NCBI RefSeq assembly: GCF_027359395.1
Contig: NZ_CP114778.1
Span: 186,001-250,000, forward strand
Length of the DNA: 64,000 nt
Reading direction: 5' to 3'
Origin: Prochlorococcus marinus str. MIT 1013
GTDB taxonomy: Bacteria > Cyanobacteriota > Cyanobacteriia > PCC-6307 > Cyanobiaceae
In this document: piece by piece, positions 55,547 to 63,983 of the stretch
Layout of the letters: the number at the start of each line of letters is the position of its first letter
Numbering within the stretch: position 1 is the stretch's first letter
Position numbers and translations under genes: made by a program
Notes under the pieces: generated by a model
The model's input: only the letters and a program-made list of their open reading frames with translations
The model's database searches: none
Told to the model about the DNA's origin: nothing

Positions 55547-55666
55547 CTAAAACTTCCTAGATAAACTGTAGTAGCCCATAAAGCCACCTATAGTAAGAAT
55601 TCCAGCGATTGGTGCAGATAGATTTAATGGCGTCGCCCAATCATGAACCATCAATGAAGCTAACAT
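55547..55666 (-). CDS. Very small membrane protein (39 residues)
   Basis: An ATG-started ORF with an N-terminal MLASLMVHDWATPLNL, a hydrophobic helix (SAPIAGILTIGGFMGYY), then a basic tail (SLSRKF). It resembles small thylakoid subunits in size but matches none I know. Coding is supported by the clear amphiphilic layout and isolated position 45 bp after the PRT start. Confidence 0.55.
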   Translation of the reverse strand: MLASLMVHDWATPLNLSAPIAGILTIGGFMGYYSLSRKF

Positions 55667-55834
55667 AAGTCACTATTAATAGATAATTCTTAAAATACTA
55701 CATCTATTATAGGTTTGTTATTTTAGTTCGTAATAATTCACAACTATATAGAATTATTAATTCATTCAAAAAATAATTATCTTTTAAATATTTTATTATA
55801 TAGATATAAATTTATTTAATAAAATATTTTTCTA

Positions 55835-55999
55835 TCAATCATTTTTATTTTTATTTTCAAAAAAATTAGCTACTTGTTCATATATTTTTCCAAATAGCCA
55901 TGAAATGGCAATAAGACCAAAAATTCCTAAAATTATTGTTATTGCTGATATTCCTGCATCATTTGGACCATAATTTATTGCTGGGTCAAATCCTTGCAC
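55835..55999 (-). CDS. Small membrane protein (54 residues)
   Basis: A GTG-started ORF of 54 residues: a polar N-terminus (QGFDPAINYGPNDAG), a membrane helix (ISAITIILGIFGLIAISWLF) and a Lys/Asn-rich cytoplasmic tail (KIYEQVANFFENKNKND). A single-pass membrane protein of unknown role, next to other small ORFs in the same gap. Confidence 0.55.
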   Translation of the reverse strand: MQGFDPAINYGPNDAGISAITIILGIFGLIAISWLFGKIYEQVANFFENKNKND

Positions 56000-56136
56000 G
56001 ATTAATTTAATTCGATTTTTTCCATATTAATATTTTTTTGATTCAGTTTCCGATTCTTTACTTTTTTGAAATCTGAATATATCAAAATCCCTCATAGTTG
56101 AATTATGTATAATAAATATTATCTTAAATTATATTT

Positions 56137-56424
56137 ATGAAATGGGAATATCACGTAGTCCATCTCAATGTAGACGATTCATCAAGTAAAACTGAAGAAA
56201 CTAGCAATCCTGAGGCTGCAAGCGAAAAACTTAAAGGTTCACTCAGCCCAGATTTTCTTAAAGATCAATTCCCCGAACAATATCAGGAAAATGAAGATTC
56301 CAAGCATCCTGCTATTCAACTAAGTCAATTTTTAAATAAAAAGGGACTGGAAAGATGGGAACTTTCAGAATCAATCAAAGTTAGGAATATGCTATTTCTT
56401 ATCATGAAGCGGCAAGTTGATTAG
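56137..56424 (+). CDS. DUF4177-like small protein
   Basis: A 95-residue protein. MKWEYHVVHLNVDD at the N-terminus and FLNKKGLERWELSESIKVRN with the last strand LFLIMKRQ at the C-terminus match the DUF4177 pattern (strand KWEYxVV, then LNxxGxEGWEL). The middle 40 residues are an insertion rich in Ser/Glu/Pro. Function of the family is unknown. It converges on the DUF2862 gene (4 bp). Confidence 0.7.
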   Translation: MKWEYHVVHLNVDDSSSKTEETSNPEAASEKLKGSLSPDFLKDQFPEQYQENEDSKHPAIQLSQFLNKKGLERWELSESIKVRNMLFLIMKRQVD

Positions 56425-56428
56425 TAGT

Positions 56429-56827
56429 TTATAAAACATCTTTCATTGTAAAGATTAACCAGTTAATTAGATTTATTGGACTTGATATCGCTTTAATATT
56501 TTTATTCCCATTTATTTCGTAAGCAACTTTATATTTTCCTAGTATAAGATTACTATTTTTGGGATTATGATATTTATTAGTCACTGCCAAGCTATATTCT
56601 TTTATTGTTTGTTCATTTAATTCGGTGTTAAAAATCCATATTTTTAGATTATTTTCAGTAATTAATACATATCCAATACCCATACCATCTGTCATTTTAT
56701 AATCTACAATTTCCCCTTTTATCATTTGAGGTAATTCATTCAATAATTTGTTTGGCAGTAGATTTTCTATTTTTGACTTATCTACTTTTATCTTTGCTCC
56801 AATTGGTATTAATGGATTTACTTCCAT
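56429..56827 (-). CDS. DUF2862-like protein
   Basis: A 132-residue protein with the cyanobacterial DUF2862 pattern: PIGAKIKVDKSK at the start, GEIVDYKMTDGMGIGYVLIT in the middle and LKIWIFNTEL, forming a small beta-barrel-like module. The C-terminal 50 residues are extra, with NSNLILGKYKVAYEINGNK and a hydrophobic end. Function unknown. Confidence 0.75.
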   Translation of the reverse strand: MEVNPLIPIGAKIKVDKSKIENLLPNKLLNELPQMIKGEIVDYKMTDGMGIGYVLITENNLKIWIFNTELNEQTIKEYSLAVTNKYHNPKNSNLILGKYKVAYEINGNKNIKAISSPINLINWLIFTMKDVL

Positions 56828-56952
56828 TATGAATAACTATAGATTTTACCAAATTAACATATTTTTCGAATCAATGAATTAACTATCCATCTAAAAACAA
56901 TTTCTTTATGTGTTGGAAAGCTTATCTTTGTTCTATTCTTAATTTAAAGTCT

Positions 56953-57147
56953 TTAAAAACCTTTGGTTTCGATTTCGTTCTCCTTCTTTTCCTTGTTTTG
57001 TCCTTCTTCTTTTGAAAAATTAACCTTTAAATAGTTAATTCCTATTATCGTCAGTCTTACAAAGACAAAAGCCGTAGCTATGAATCCGATTAAGATAAAA
57101 GTTGATAAAAGTGCAGATCCTAGATCTATTTCAGATAATTTGGTCAT
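56953..57147 (-). CDS. Small single-helix membrane protein (64 residues)
   Basis: One membrane helix (ALLSTFILIGFIATAFVFVR, about residues 12-31), a short amphipathic stretch (GINYLKVNFSKEEG) and a highly charged Lys/Glu C-terminal tail (KEKKENEIETKG). It looks like a cytochrome/photosystem-accessory-size protein, but no family is recognised. Starts with ATG; alone in its transcript. Confidence 0.6.
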   Translation of the reverse strand: MTKLSEIDLGSALLSTFILIGFIATAFVFVRLTIIGINYLKVNFSKEEGQNKEKKENEIETKGF

Positions 57148-57301
57148 GTTAATAATCTTTCCTAATTTAATTAATCTTTTATAAATCGAATTTTAATTCA
57201 AAATCAAATTTTATATAAATTTTAATTTATATTGGTTACAAGACATCCGTAGAAAAAAAATCAAAATAGATGCATAACTTAAATAGGAATATAAATTGAA
57301 A

Positions 57302-57511
57302 ATGAATCAAAATCAATTTAAAATCCCACTTACAAGCTTAAGACCTTATACAGTTCATTATAGGAGCTGTGATAATCAACGTCTTGAGAATTGCTTTTAT
57401 GCATGTGATGCATATGAGGCAAGGTTGCTTGCAATGGAATTTAATAGATACATTCATGAACACCCAAATTGTATTGATCTAATTAGAAGGGAAATGATTA
57501 AGAATATTTAG
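57302..57511 (+). CDS. Small hypothetical protein, conserved-looking
   Basis: From the ATG at 57302 (an in-frame TTG at 57296 adds two residues) it has 69 residues. Mixed composition with aromatic and charged positions (LRPYTVHYRSCDNQRLENCF, then DAYEARLLAMEFNRYIHEHP) and four cysteines. The pattern YEARLLAMEFNRYIHEHP suggests a helix at the C-terminus. Function unknown. Confidence 0.65.
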   Translation: MNQNQFKIPLTSLRPYTVHYRSCDNQRLENCFYACDAYEARLLAMEFNRYIHEHPNCIDLIRREMIKNI

Positions 57512-57561
57512 ATCAATATATAAGAAACGATTTTTGTATAAAATATATCATTTAGAATTAT

Positions 57562-58335
57562 ATGTTAAATAATAATATTATTTCTCAAGTATTTTTGGGA
57601 TTTGTATCACTTTTTTCTAATTTCATTTCTGCTTTATCTGGAGGAGGAGCAGGCTTAATACAACTCCCAGCTCTTTTGTTTTTTGGATTACCTTTCTCAA
57701 AAGCTTTGGCAACTCATAAAGTTGCTAGTGTTGCACTAGGCATAGGTGCTTCAGTACCTCACTTAAAGCGTAGTAGCTTTAAGCTAAAATATTGTTTTTT
57801 GATACTAGTTTCGGGTATACCAGGTGTTTTATTAGGTGCCTATATATCATCCATTTTACCTGGTCATTTTTCGACTACCTTATTAGGTATATTGACTTTA
57901 TTTCTGAGTTTTTACTCAATAAATCAAAAAAATCTTGGAAGTTCAAATCGAAAAATACCAATTACTAAGTTAAGAATAATTATTGGTTCCTTTGGCCTTT
58001 TTGTTATTGGTTTTCTCAATGGCTATCTTTCTTCTGGTACTGGTCTTTTTGTGACGATTTGGATTATAACTATATTTAATTTGTCCTTTTCTGTAGCTGT
58101 TGCTTATACCTTGATTTTTGTTGGAATTTTTTGGAATGGTATTGGAGCAATCTCTTTAGGATTGAATGGAAATATTATTTGGAGTTATATACCCGTATTG
58201 ATTTTAGGTTCTCTTTTAGGTGGATACTTTGGAGCTTATTTCTCAATAATTAAAGGGTCTAAATTTATTAAATTTATTTTTGAATTAATCTCTTTTTCTG
58301 TTGGAATTTCATTACTTTTTAAAGGCTTTTTATGA
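57562..58335 (+). CDS. TauE/SafE-family (sulfite exporter-like) membrane permease
   Basis: A 257-residue membrane protein with seven to eight helices and the twofold TauE signature: FISALSGGGAGLIQLPALLF in the first half and FLNGYLSSGTGLFVTIWIIT in the second. Members move sulfite, sulfoacetate or other anions. Substrate unknown. Convergent with gpgS (19 bp). Confidence 0.88.
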   Translation: MLNNNIISQVFLGFVSLFSNFISALSGGGAGLIQLPALLFFGLPFSKALATHKVASVALGIGASVPHLKRSSFKLKYCFLILVSGIPGVLLGAYISSILPGHFSTTLLGILTLFLSFYSINQKNLGSSNRKIPITKLRIIIGSFGLFVIGFLNGYLSSGTGLFVTIWIITIFNLSFSVAVAYTLIFVGIFWNGIGAISLGLNGNIIWSYIPVLILGSLLGGYFGAYFSIIKGSKFIKFIFELISFSVGISLLFKGFL

Positions 58336-58354
58336 GTATTTAATTATTAGTTTT

Positions 58355-59542
58355 TTACGTGCAACCCGCTTTTTCTAAATCATCTTGCAATTTACTCTCA
58401 CAGTCTAAAACCCTTGCCCAGCAAGGCAATTGCTGCTTTACGGGAGATTCAAGGAATTTATTGATTGCAGGTCTTAATAGTTTTCCAAAAGTATGAACGG
58501 CTAGTTCTTCTTTATGTCTACTGTATGGCAATTGATTAACTGAGGAATCTAAACTAAATTGTTTAACTCTATCTTCTCCTGCTCTTCTATATAAAACCTC
58601 CAAGTTTGCTAATTGAGAACTTGTAAGGGTTCTTGCTTCATGTTCCATTAACCCTCTTAAAACACTGGAAAGAATTTCTGTAGACATTTTTTGGAGGCCT
58701 TCATTAGGCTTTGAACCTATGTCTTTGTGCTTGTGATCGAAAATACCTAGATCTACTTGTGAGATTCTTGATATCCTTACATTTTTATAAACTTCTGAGA
58801 GAAGCCCTATCTCTAAGCCCCAATCACATGGGATTCTTAAATTCATTGCTAAGTCTGTAGTAAAAGCAAATTCTCCAGCTAGTGGATATCTAAAAGACTG
58901 TAAATATTGGAGGAATGGCGCATTCCCCATCAATTGTTCCAAACTTGATAGAAGTGGACCTACAAATAATCTCGTAGCTCTACCTTGCAGTGCATTTGTC
59001 TCAAGTGATAAACGACTGTAAAAAGCTTTTACATAAGATATCCCATTTGATTTTTCTAGTAATGGTCCCAACATTCTTGCTGGATAATTAGAGTTGAATG
59101 TTCTGATATCAGCATCAAAAAGTGCTACAACTTCAGAGCTCTTTGTAGCCACACCAACTCCTTGCCATACTGCCCATCCTTTTCCTGGAACACCTAATAG
59201 ATCTAGTCCATTCTTTTCTTGGTCTTTTAGCAATTCAATAACCGTTGGACTATTAGTCCATTGGACGTGAACTGGATATGGCATTTCTTTAAAGAAATCC
59301 CTGGCTTTCACCACCTCTTCTCTATTGTTTGCAGACAAGGCTATGACTAGTTGATTTAAATTTTTTAATTCTTTTAAAGTGCTTCTTATTAGTTTTAATG
59401 CTGGCCTGCTGAACTCATCGAATAAGCATGGGATAAGTATAGATGTTGGCCGTTTTAATAGGTCTTTATTTAATTGAGATACTGGATCTTTTGCTAGTCC
59501 GTACTCATGAATAGTTGTGATTAAACCCTGCTGAAAGTCCAT
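58355..59542 (-). CDS. gpgS: Glucosyl-3-phosphoglycerate synthase
   Basis: Joins glucose from a sugar nucleotide to D-3-phosphoglycerate, giving glucosyl-3-phosphoglycerate, the first step to the compatible solute glucosylglycerate. The 395-residue GT81-type enzyme has SILIPCLFDEFSRPALKLIR at residues 34-53, LLGVPGKGWAVWQGVGVA, the DxD motif in VALFDADIRTF (metal and nucleotide), and ISYVKAFYSRLS, then FRYPLAGEFAFTTDLAMNLR and WGLEIGLLSEVYKNV. It is divergent from the phosphorylase operon, sharing a 71-bp promoter region. Confidence 0.93.
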   Translation of the reverse strand: MDFQQGLITTIHEYGLAKDPVSQLNKDLLKRPTSILIPCLFDEFSRPALKLIRSTLKELKNLNQLVIALSANNREEVVKARDFFKEMPYPVHVQWTNSPTVIELLKDQEKNGLDLLGVPGKGWAVWQGVGVATKSSEVVALFDADIRTFNSNYPARMLGPLLEKSNGISYVKAFYSRLSLETNALQGRATRLFVGPLLSSLEQLMGNAPFLQYLQSFRYPLAGEFAFTTDLAMNLRIPCDWGLEIGLLSEVYKNVRISRISQVDLGIFDHKHKDIGSKPNEGLQKMSTEILSSVLRGLMEHEARTLTSSQLANLEVLYRRAGEDRVKQFSLDSSVNQLPYSRHKEELAVHTFGKLLRPAINKFLESPVKQQLPCWARVLDCESKLQDDLEKAGCT

Positions 59543-59613
59543 TCAAGAAAAAAGTTTTACAGATTCAAGGTGGGAGCTACGATGAGGTAGAGAAGATTGT
59601 TTTCCTTTAAAGA
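59543..59613. promoter_or_regulatory. Shared divergent promoter region of the glucosylglycerate genes
   Basis: Only 71 bp separate the start of gpgS (minus strand) from the start of the phosphorylase operon (plus strand), so both promoters and any operator must lie here. I did not find a clear consensus NtcA or PhoB box. The compact arrangement suggests coordinated control. Confidence 0.6.
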
Positions 59614-61365
59614 GTGTCTGAGTTGGATAGTGAATTAGATGAGCTGAGATTGTCTCTCAGAGAAATTTATCCCGATCACTCTGAACAAGAAATCAATTCA
59701 GTGTGGTCACAATTGTTGCAGATTCTCGATCCGTTTCGTGTAAGAAATGACACTGATGAATTTGTGAACGAGTCAATATGGGATTCTTCAAGTGTTGTTT
59801 TGATTACTTATCCAGATTCAATTTATAGGAAAGATCAATCAACTTTAAAAACATTAACTGAATTCGTAAAAAATAGATTAAGTGGCCTTTCTTCAGTCAT
59901 ACATGTTTTACCATTTCTTCCTTCTACAAGTGATGGTGGATTCGCTGTCTCTAATCATGAAAAAATTGAAGAAGCTTTTGGGAATTGGAATGATTTAAAA
60001 GATTTATCAAGTAAGCACAAAATAATGGCAGATCTTGTTTTAAATCATGTCTCTTCTTCACACCCATGGGTTCATCAATTTATTAAATCAGAGGATCCTG
60101 GTATGTCTTACATTGTTGCTCCCTCTGAGACTCATATTTGGGATAAAGTTATAAGGCCAAGAAATTCATCGCTCTTCACTAACATCAATACAAACCAAGG
60201 CTTTAAGAATGTTTGGACAACATTTGGGCCAGATCAGATTGATGTTGATTGGAGAAATCCATACATTTTTTTAGAGTTTTTAAAATTATTGGTAAAATAT
60301 GTAACTAATGGAGCTGACTGGATTCGACTTGACGCAATTGCATTTATTTGGAAGGAGCCATGTACGACTTGTTTACATTTAGAACCAGTACACTCAATAG
60401 TTAAGCTTTTAAATAAATGCTTGAAGATTATTAAACCTACAGCTGTATTAATTACCGAAACTAATGTACCAGAGGAAGAAAATCTTTCTTATTTGATTGA
60501 AGGGAATGAAGCAAATCTTGCTTATAATTTTACTCTACCTCCTTTATTACTAGAAGCTATTTATACCGGGAAAACAGATTTGTTGAATAATTGGTTATCT
60601 AATTGGAATGAGTTGCCAAAGTATACATCTCTGCTCAATTTTACTTCTTCACATGATGGTATTGGATTGAGAGCATTAGAAGGAATTATGGACGATCAGA
60701 GAGTCCATAATCTCTTGGTCGAATCAGAGAAGCGCGGAGGATTAGTTAGTCATCGTCGCCTTTCAAATGGGGAAGATCAACCATATGAACTGAACATTAG
60801 TTGGTGGAGTGCGATGACCCATAATGGACCTGATAAAACCTTATTTCAATTTGAACGTTTTTTGCTCAGTCAGGTATTCACTTTATCTTTAAAAGGAGTT
60901 CCGGCTTTTTATCTTCCATCTATTTTAGCTTCTCCTAATGATCTTGATTCATTTAGAAAAACAGGTCAAAGAAGAGATTTAAATCGAGAAAAATTCGAAG
61001 CTAGTAAATTACTTGAGTTACTTAAGAACTTTGAATCTCCTGCTAGCAGAAATATTTCATATCTGACTCACATCGTTAAAGTTAGATCCAGACTTAAAGC
61101 CTTTCATCCTGAGGCGAGTATGAAATGTATTTCAACTAATTTTGATAATTGTGTAATTCTTCAAAGAGGTTTAGCGGAAGATAGTGTCTATGTTATTTGT
61201 AATATGTCTAATAAATGTTTAAGTATTTCACCAGTAAATCTACTTGATTCATTAGAATTAAGTTCTAACAAACGTTTACTAGATAATATTACAGGTTCTT
61301 ATTTGAATACTGATATATTTAAAATTAATCCTTATCAAGTAGTTTGGCTTACATTAGATGAGTAG
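59614..61365 (+). CDS. GH13 sucrose-phosphorylase-like enzyme, probable glucosylglycerate phosphorylase
   Basis: A 583-residue GH13 enzyme of the sucrose-phosphorylase subgroup: HVLPFLPSTSDGGFAVSNH (about residues 97-115), IMADLVLNHVSSSHPW, the nucleophile Asp in WIRLDAIAFIWKEPC, the acid/base Glu in VLITETNVPEEE, and LNFTSSHDGIGLRALEG. In bacteria this group splits sucrose, glucosylglycerate or related glucosides with phosphate to give glucose-1-phosphate. With gpgS, an MPGP-type phosphatase and a glycerate kinase next to it, glucosylglycerate is the likely substrate. The GTG start is 71 bp from gpgS. The stop overlaps a duplicated junction. Confidence 0.9.
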   Translation: MSELDSELDELRLSLREIYPDHSEQEINSVWSQLLQILDPFRVRNDTDEFVNESIWDSSSVVLITYPDSIYRKDQSTLKTLTEFVKNRLSGLSSVIHVLPFLPSTSDGGFAVSNHEKIEEAFGNWNDLKDLSSKHKIMADLVLNHVSSSHPWVHQFIKSEDPGMSYIVAPSETHIWDKVIRPRNSSLFTNINTNQGFKNVWTTFGPDQIDVDWRNPYIFLEFLKLLVKYVTNGADWIRLDAIAFIWKEPCTTCLHLEPVHSIVKLLNKCLKIIKPTAVLITETNVPEEENLSYLIEGNEANLAYNFTLPPLLLEAIYTGKTDLLNNWLSNWNELPKYTSLLNFTSSHDGIGLRALEGIMDDQRVHNLLVESEKRGGLVSHRRLSNGEDQPYELNISWWSAMTHNGPDKTLFQFERFLLSQVFTLSLKGVPAFYLPSILASPNDLDSFRKTGQRRDLNREKFEASKLLELLKNFESPASRNISYLTHIVKVRSRLKAFHPEASMKCISTNFDNCVILQRGLAEDSVYVICNMSNKCLSISPVNLLDSLELSSNKRLLDNITGSYLNTDIFKINPYQVVWLTLDE

Positions 61366-61424
61366 ACTTATGAAAATTAATCCTTATCAAGTAGTTTGGC
61401 TTACATTAGATGAGTAGACTTATG
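61321..61424 (+). repeat. Exact 52-bp tandem duplication at the phosphorylase/phosphatase junction
   Basis: Bases 61321-61372 are repeated exactly at 61373-61424, with four further bases (AAAA) shared after the second copy. The unit contains the last codons and stop of the phosphorylase gene together with the start and first codons of the phosphatase gene. The first copy serves the phosphorylase stop, the second the phosphatase start. Confidence 0.98.
61358..61417 (+). CDS. Duplication-derived mini-ORF linking two genes
   Basis: A 19-codon frame created by the 52-bp duplication. It begins with the duplicated phosphatase start (ATGAGTAG at 61358) and ends with the duplicated phosphorylase C-terminal codons (residues KINPYQVVWLTLDE). 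Its start overlaps the phosphorylase stop, and its stop overlaps the phosphatase start in the same way. It may only serve to pass ribosomes from one gene to the next. Confidence 0.5.
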   Translation: MSRLMKINPYQVVWLTLDE

Positions 61425-62216
61425 AAAAATAATTCAAAATATTGGATAGTTACAGATCTGGATGGGACATTAATGGATGAGGATTACGATATTTCTCCTG
61501 CTAAAAAAACCTTGAAGTTGTTAGCAGAATATAATATCCCTGTAATCCCCTGTACAAGTAAGACTGCATCGGAAGTTAGATATTTTAGAAAAGAAAATGG
61601 ATTGTCAGACCCTTTTATTGTTGAAAATGGAGCGGCTGTTTATGGGCATTATGAAAAAAATTCGTCAGAATGGGAATTGATTTTGGGAAAAAGTTATAAG
61701 GAATTGAAAATTATTTTGTTTAATATATCTAAAAAAGTTAACTACCACCTAACCCCTTTGAATGATTTAAATAACAATCAAATATATGAACTTACTGGTT
61801 TATCTGATGCAGGTATTACTAGAGCTCTAGATAGGCGCTGGAGTGTTCCTTTCTTAAATCCTCCTGATGATATTTTTGAAAAAGTAAAGCTTATTTGTGA
61901 TTCTTATAATGTTCATGTTTTCAAAGGGAATAGAATGAGTCATTTGCTTTCCAGTGAAAGTCATAAAGGTCAAGCAGTTAATAGATTAAAGGTTCACCTA
62001 CACAACAATGATGTAAAGATTATTGCACTTGGTGATTCGCAAAATGATCTCCCTTTACTTGAATATGCTGATATATCTATTGTTATTCCTGGCAAGAATG
62101 GTCCGAATAAGTATTTACAGAATGGTATTGATGAAGGTTCTTTTAGGTTAGCTAATGCGCCTCATGCAAAGGGTTGGTCAAATAGTGTTCAAGATGTTAT
62201 TAATAGCTTTCACTGA
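61410..62216 (+). CDS. MPGP-type HAD-IIB phosphatase, probable glucosyl-3-phosphoglycerate phosphatase
   Basis: A 268-residue HAD phosphatase of the mannosyl-3-phosphoglycerate phosphatase class: WIVTDLDGTLMDEDYDISPA (nucleophile Asp near residue 16), VIPCTSKTASEVRYFRKENG (motif II), FIVENGAAVYG, the C2B cap with LTGLSDAGITRALDRRWSVP, a Lys in SESHKGQAVNRLKVHL and ALGDSQNDLPLLEYADI (motif IV). It would remove phosphate from glucosyl-3-phosphoglycerate to give glucosylglycerate. It overlaps the mini-ORF by 8 bp and precedes the kinase by 3 bp. Confidence 0.9.
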   Translation: MSRLMKNNSKYWIVTDLDGTLMDEDYDISPAKKTLKLLAEYNIPVIPCTSKTASEVRYFRKENGLSDPFIVENGAAVYGHYEKNSSEWELILGKSYKELKIILFNISKKVNYHLTPLNDLNNNQIYELTGLSDAGITRALDRRWSVPFLNPPDDIFEKVKLICDSYNVHVFKGNRMSHLLSSESHKGQAVNRLKVHLHNNDVKIIALGDSQNDLPLLEYADISIVIPGKNGPNKYLQNGIDEGSFRLANAPHAKGWSNSVQDVINSFH

Positions 62217-62219
62217 AAT

Positions 62220-63230
62220 ATGTTAGACAAAGATATCAATTATAATTTTAATGATATTTTCCCTATGGATATAAGGGGTGACTTCCTTTTCCCTCTTGAC
62301 ACTTATCGTTTATTTCTTGAAGGATTGTCAATTAACCCTTCATTCTTTTATCAAAAATGGTCTGATGTTAATATGCAATCCATTATTGATAAATATTGGA
62401 AATCAAATACAAAATCAGATTGGAAATGGTCCTTAACATTCCCATTGTTTTCTCTTTTAGAGAATTATATAAATAATATTAATAATCCAATAATTATAGG
62501 TTTTTCAGGGCTTCCAGGGTCAGGGAAATCTACTTTAGGCTTTTGGATTGACAGTGTAGCGAAAGAACTATCTTTAGATATAAAAGTTATATCTTTGGAT
62601 GATTTTTATTTGCCTGGAAAAGAAATGGATTTTGCTATGAGGGGTAATCCATGGAATGTTCCTAGAGGTTTTCCAGGTAGTCACTCTTTAGATTTATTAC
62701 ATCAATCATTAGACACTTTTTTGAAAACTGGTGTTTTAAGCAGTCCTACTTTTGATAAGTCTTTAAGAGATGGAAAAGGAGATAGATCAGGGTGGTGTAA
62801 ATTGGAATCTAAAATTTTAATTTTAGAAGGATGGTTTGTTGGCTGCTATCCCGTCTCAGATTTATATAAAATAGATGATTTGGATGAGGACAAATTTACT
62901 TTGTCCTTGAGTCAGCCTGAAAAAGATTATCGTAATGTGATTCAAGCATCATTGTTAGAATATAGTAAGATTTGGAAAAAATTTCATAAAATTTGGCATC
63001 TTAAATCTTCTAATTTCGATAATACTATTATATGGAAATCTCAACAAGAAAATGAAATGATTAACTTAAAAGGATCAGGATTGAAAGGTAAAAATTTATC
63101 GGACTTTATACGCATGATTCAAACTGCTATTCCACAGCAATCTTTATCTTTTATTAATTCAGATACTACAGTAGAAATCAATCAAATTCGTCGCATTGAA
63201 AAACTAAAGACAACTAAATATCATTTTTAA
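62220..63230 (+). CDS. Glycerate kinase, plant/cyanobacterial GLYK type
   Basis: A 336-residue kinase with a P-loop IIGFSGLPGSGKSTLGFWI (about residues 91-109), DIKVISLDDFYLPGKEMDFA, MRGNPWNVPRGFPGSHSLDL, which matches GLYK-type D-glycerate 3-kinases, and LILEGWFVGCYPVSD. It phosphorylates glycerate to 3-phosphoglycerate, known from photorespiration. In this operon it can also recover glycerate released by the phosphorylase. Start ATG 3 bp after the phosphatase. Confidence 0.9.
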   Translation: MLDKDINYNFNDIFPMDIRGDFLFPLDTYRLFLEGLSINPSFFYQKWSDVNMQSIIDKYWKSNTKSDWKWSLTFPLFSLLENYINNINNPIIIGFSGLPGSGKSTLGFWIDSVAKELSLDIKVISLDDFYLPGKEMDFAMRGNPWNVPRGFPGSHSLDLLHQSLDTFLKTGVLSSPTFDKSLRDGKGDRSGWCKLESKILILEGWFVGCYPVSDLYKIDDLDEDKFTLSLSQPEKDYRNVIQASLLEYSKIWKKFHKIWHLKSSNFDNTIIWKSQQENEMINLKGSGLKGKNLSDFIRMIQTAIPQQSLSFINSDTTVEINQIRRIEKLKTTKYHF

Positions 63231-63367
63231 TATAATTAAAGTCTGGTAAATAGTAGATATTATTAATTTTACTATTCTTTACTTATTTTATCTTTTGTTA
63301 AACTTTTATAATTTAATCTATTTACAGTCTATTATCATTAAATATAATTCTTACACTTGCCTATAAA

Positions 63368-63745
63368 ATGGCTTCATATGTCTATTTAATTCAAAACGGC
63401 GATTTATTCAATATTGGTTTTACTAATAACCTTGAACGAACAAGAATTGATTTAAGACCTGGTGAATTGGTTGCTTTTTTAATTACTGAAAAACCAGAAC
63501 CACTTATTAAAAATCTTAGGAAAGCATATGTTGATAGCAGACTACCTGGTTCAGATTATTATAGGCTTGCGAATTCACAGGTAAAAGAATGCAGGTCTCT
63601 TCTAGAGGGAGAGGGATCGAATAATTATTTTCAACCTTTTCTCAAGGGTACAAGTTTAATTATATTCTTTATTCTTTCTTGGTTTACACTAACTTATATC
63701 ATTATAGAGTTTGCTGTGGATCCTATCCTTAGTAAATTCAGCTAA
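63368..63745 (+). CDS. GIY-YIG-like (T5orf172/MUG113-type) protein with C-terminal membrane helix
   Basis: A 125-residue protein. Residues 1-65 look like a short GIY-YIG-type module: YVYLIQNGDLFNIGFTNNLE holds the usual two beta-strands with the Tyr and the IGFTNN turn, followed by RTRIDLRPGELVAFL and YVDSRLPGSDYYRL. The last 35 residues are a membrane helix (LIIFFILSWFTLTYIIIEFA). The first strand lacks a full GIY motif. Nuclease or DNA-binding activity is not shown. It is 137 bp after the glycerate kinase. Confidence 0.7.
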   Translation: MASYVYLIQNGDLFNIGFTNNLERTRIDLRPGELVAFLITEKPEPLIKNLRKAYVDSRLPGSDYYRLANSQVKECRSLLEGEGSNNYFQPFLKGTSLIIFFILSWFTLTYIIIEFAVDPILSKFS

Positions 63746-63821
63746 TACATACTTTTTGGTTTAATAGATTAATGATTTATAAAGATTTTTAATTTAAAAA
63801 TTTTGATTTTCTTGTTAGATT

Positions 63822-63983
63822 ATGTTTATACGAACAGATCAAAGCAATTTGAATTTATCTAATTTTTTAATTTTTGTAGCAGTACCTTTTGTTGTCTCTG
63901 CAGTTTTTTTTGGAACTAAGAATGGATATTACAATAGCGATGATTATGAAGGAGATGGATGCGCTCATGATGTACAGAGATGA
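63822..63983 (+). CDS. Small single-pass membrane protein (53 residues)
   Basis: An ATG-started ORF: polar N-terminus (FIRTDQSNLNLSN), one hydrophobic helix (FLIFVAVPFVVSAVFFG), and an acidic, Cys-containing tail (YYNSDDYEGDGCAHDVQR). The composition and the position 76 bp after the GIY-YIG-like gene suggest a real gene. Function unknown. The window ends 17 bp after its stop. Confidence 0.6.
   Translation: MFIRTDQSNLNLSNFLIFVAVPFVVSAVFFGTKNGYYNSDDYEGDGCAHDVQR

Noticed and set aside
56027-56095. 22-codon ORF upstream of the 54-residue membrane protein
   Set aside because: Very short and highly charged, without an independent sign of coding; kept only as a possibility.
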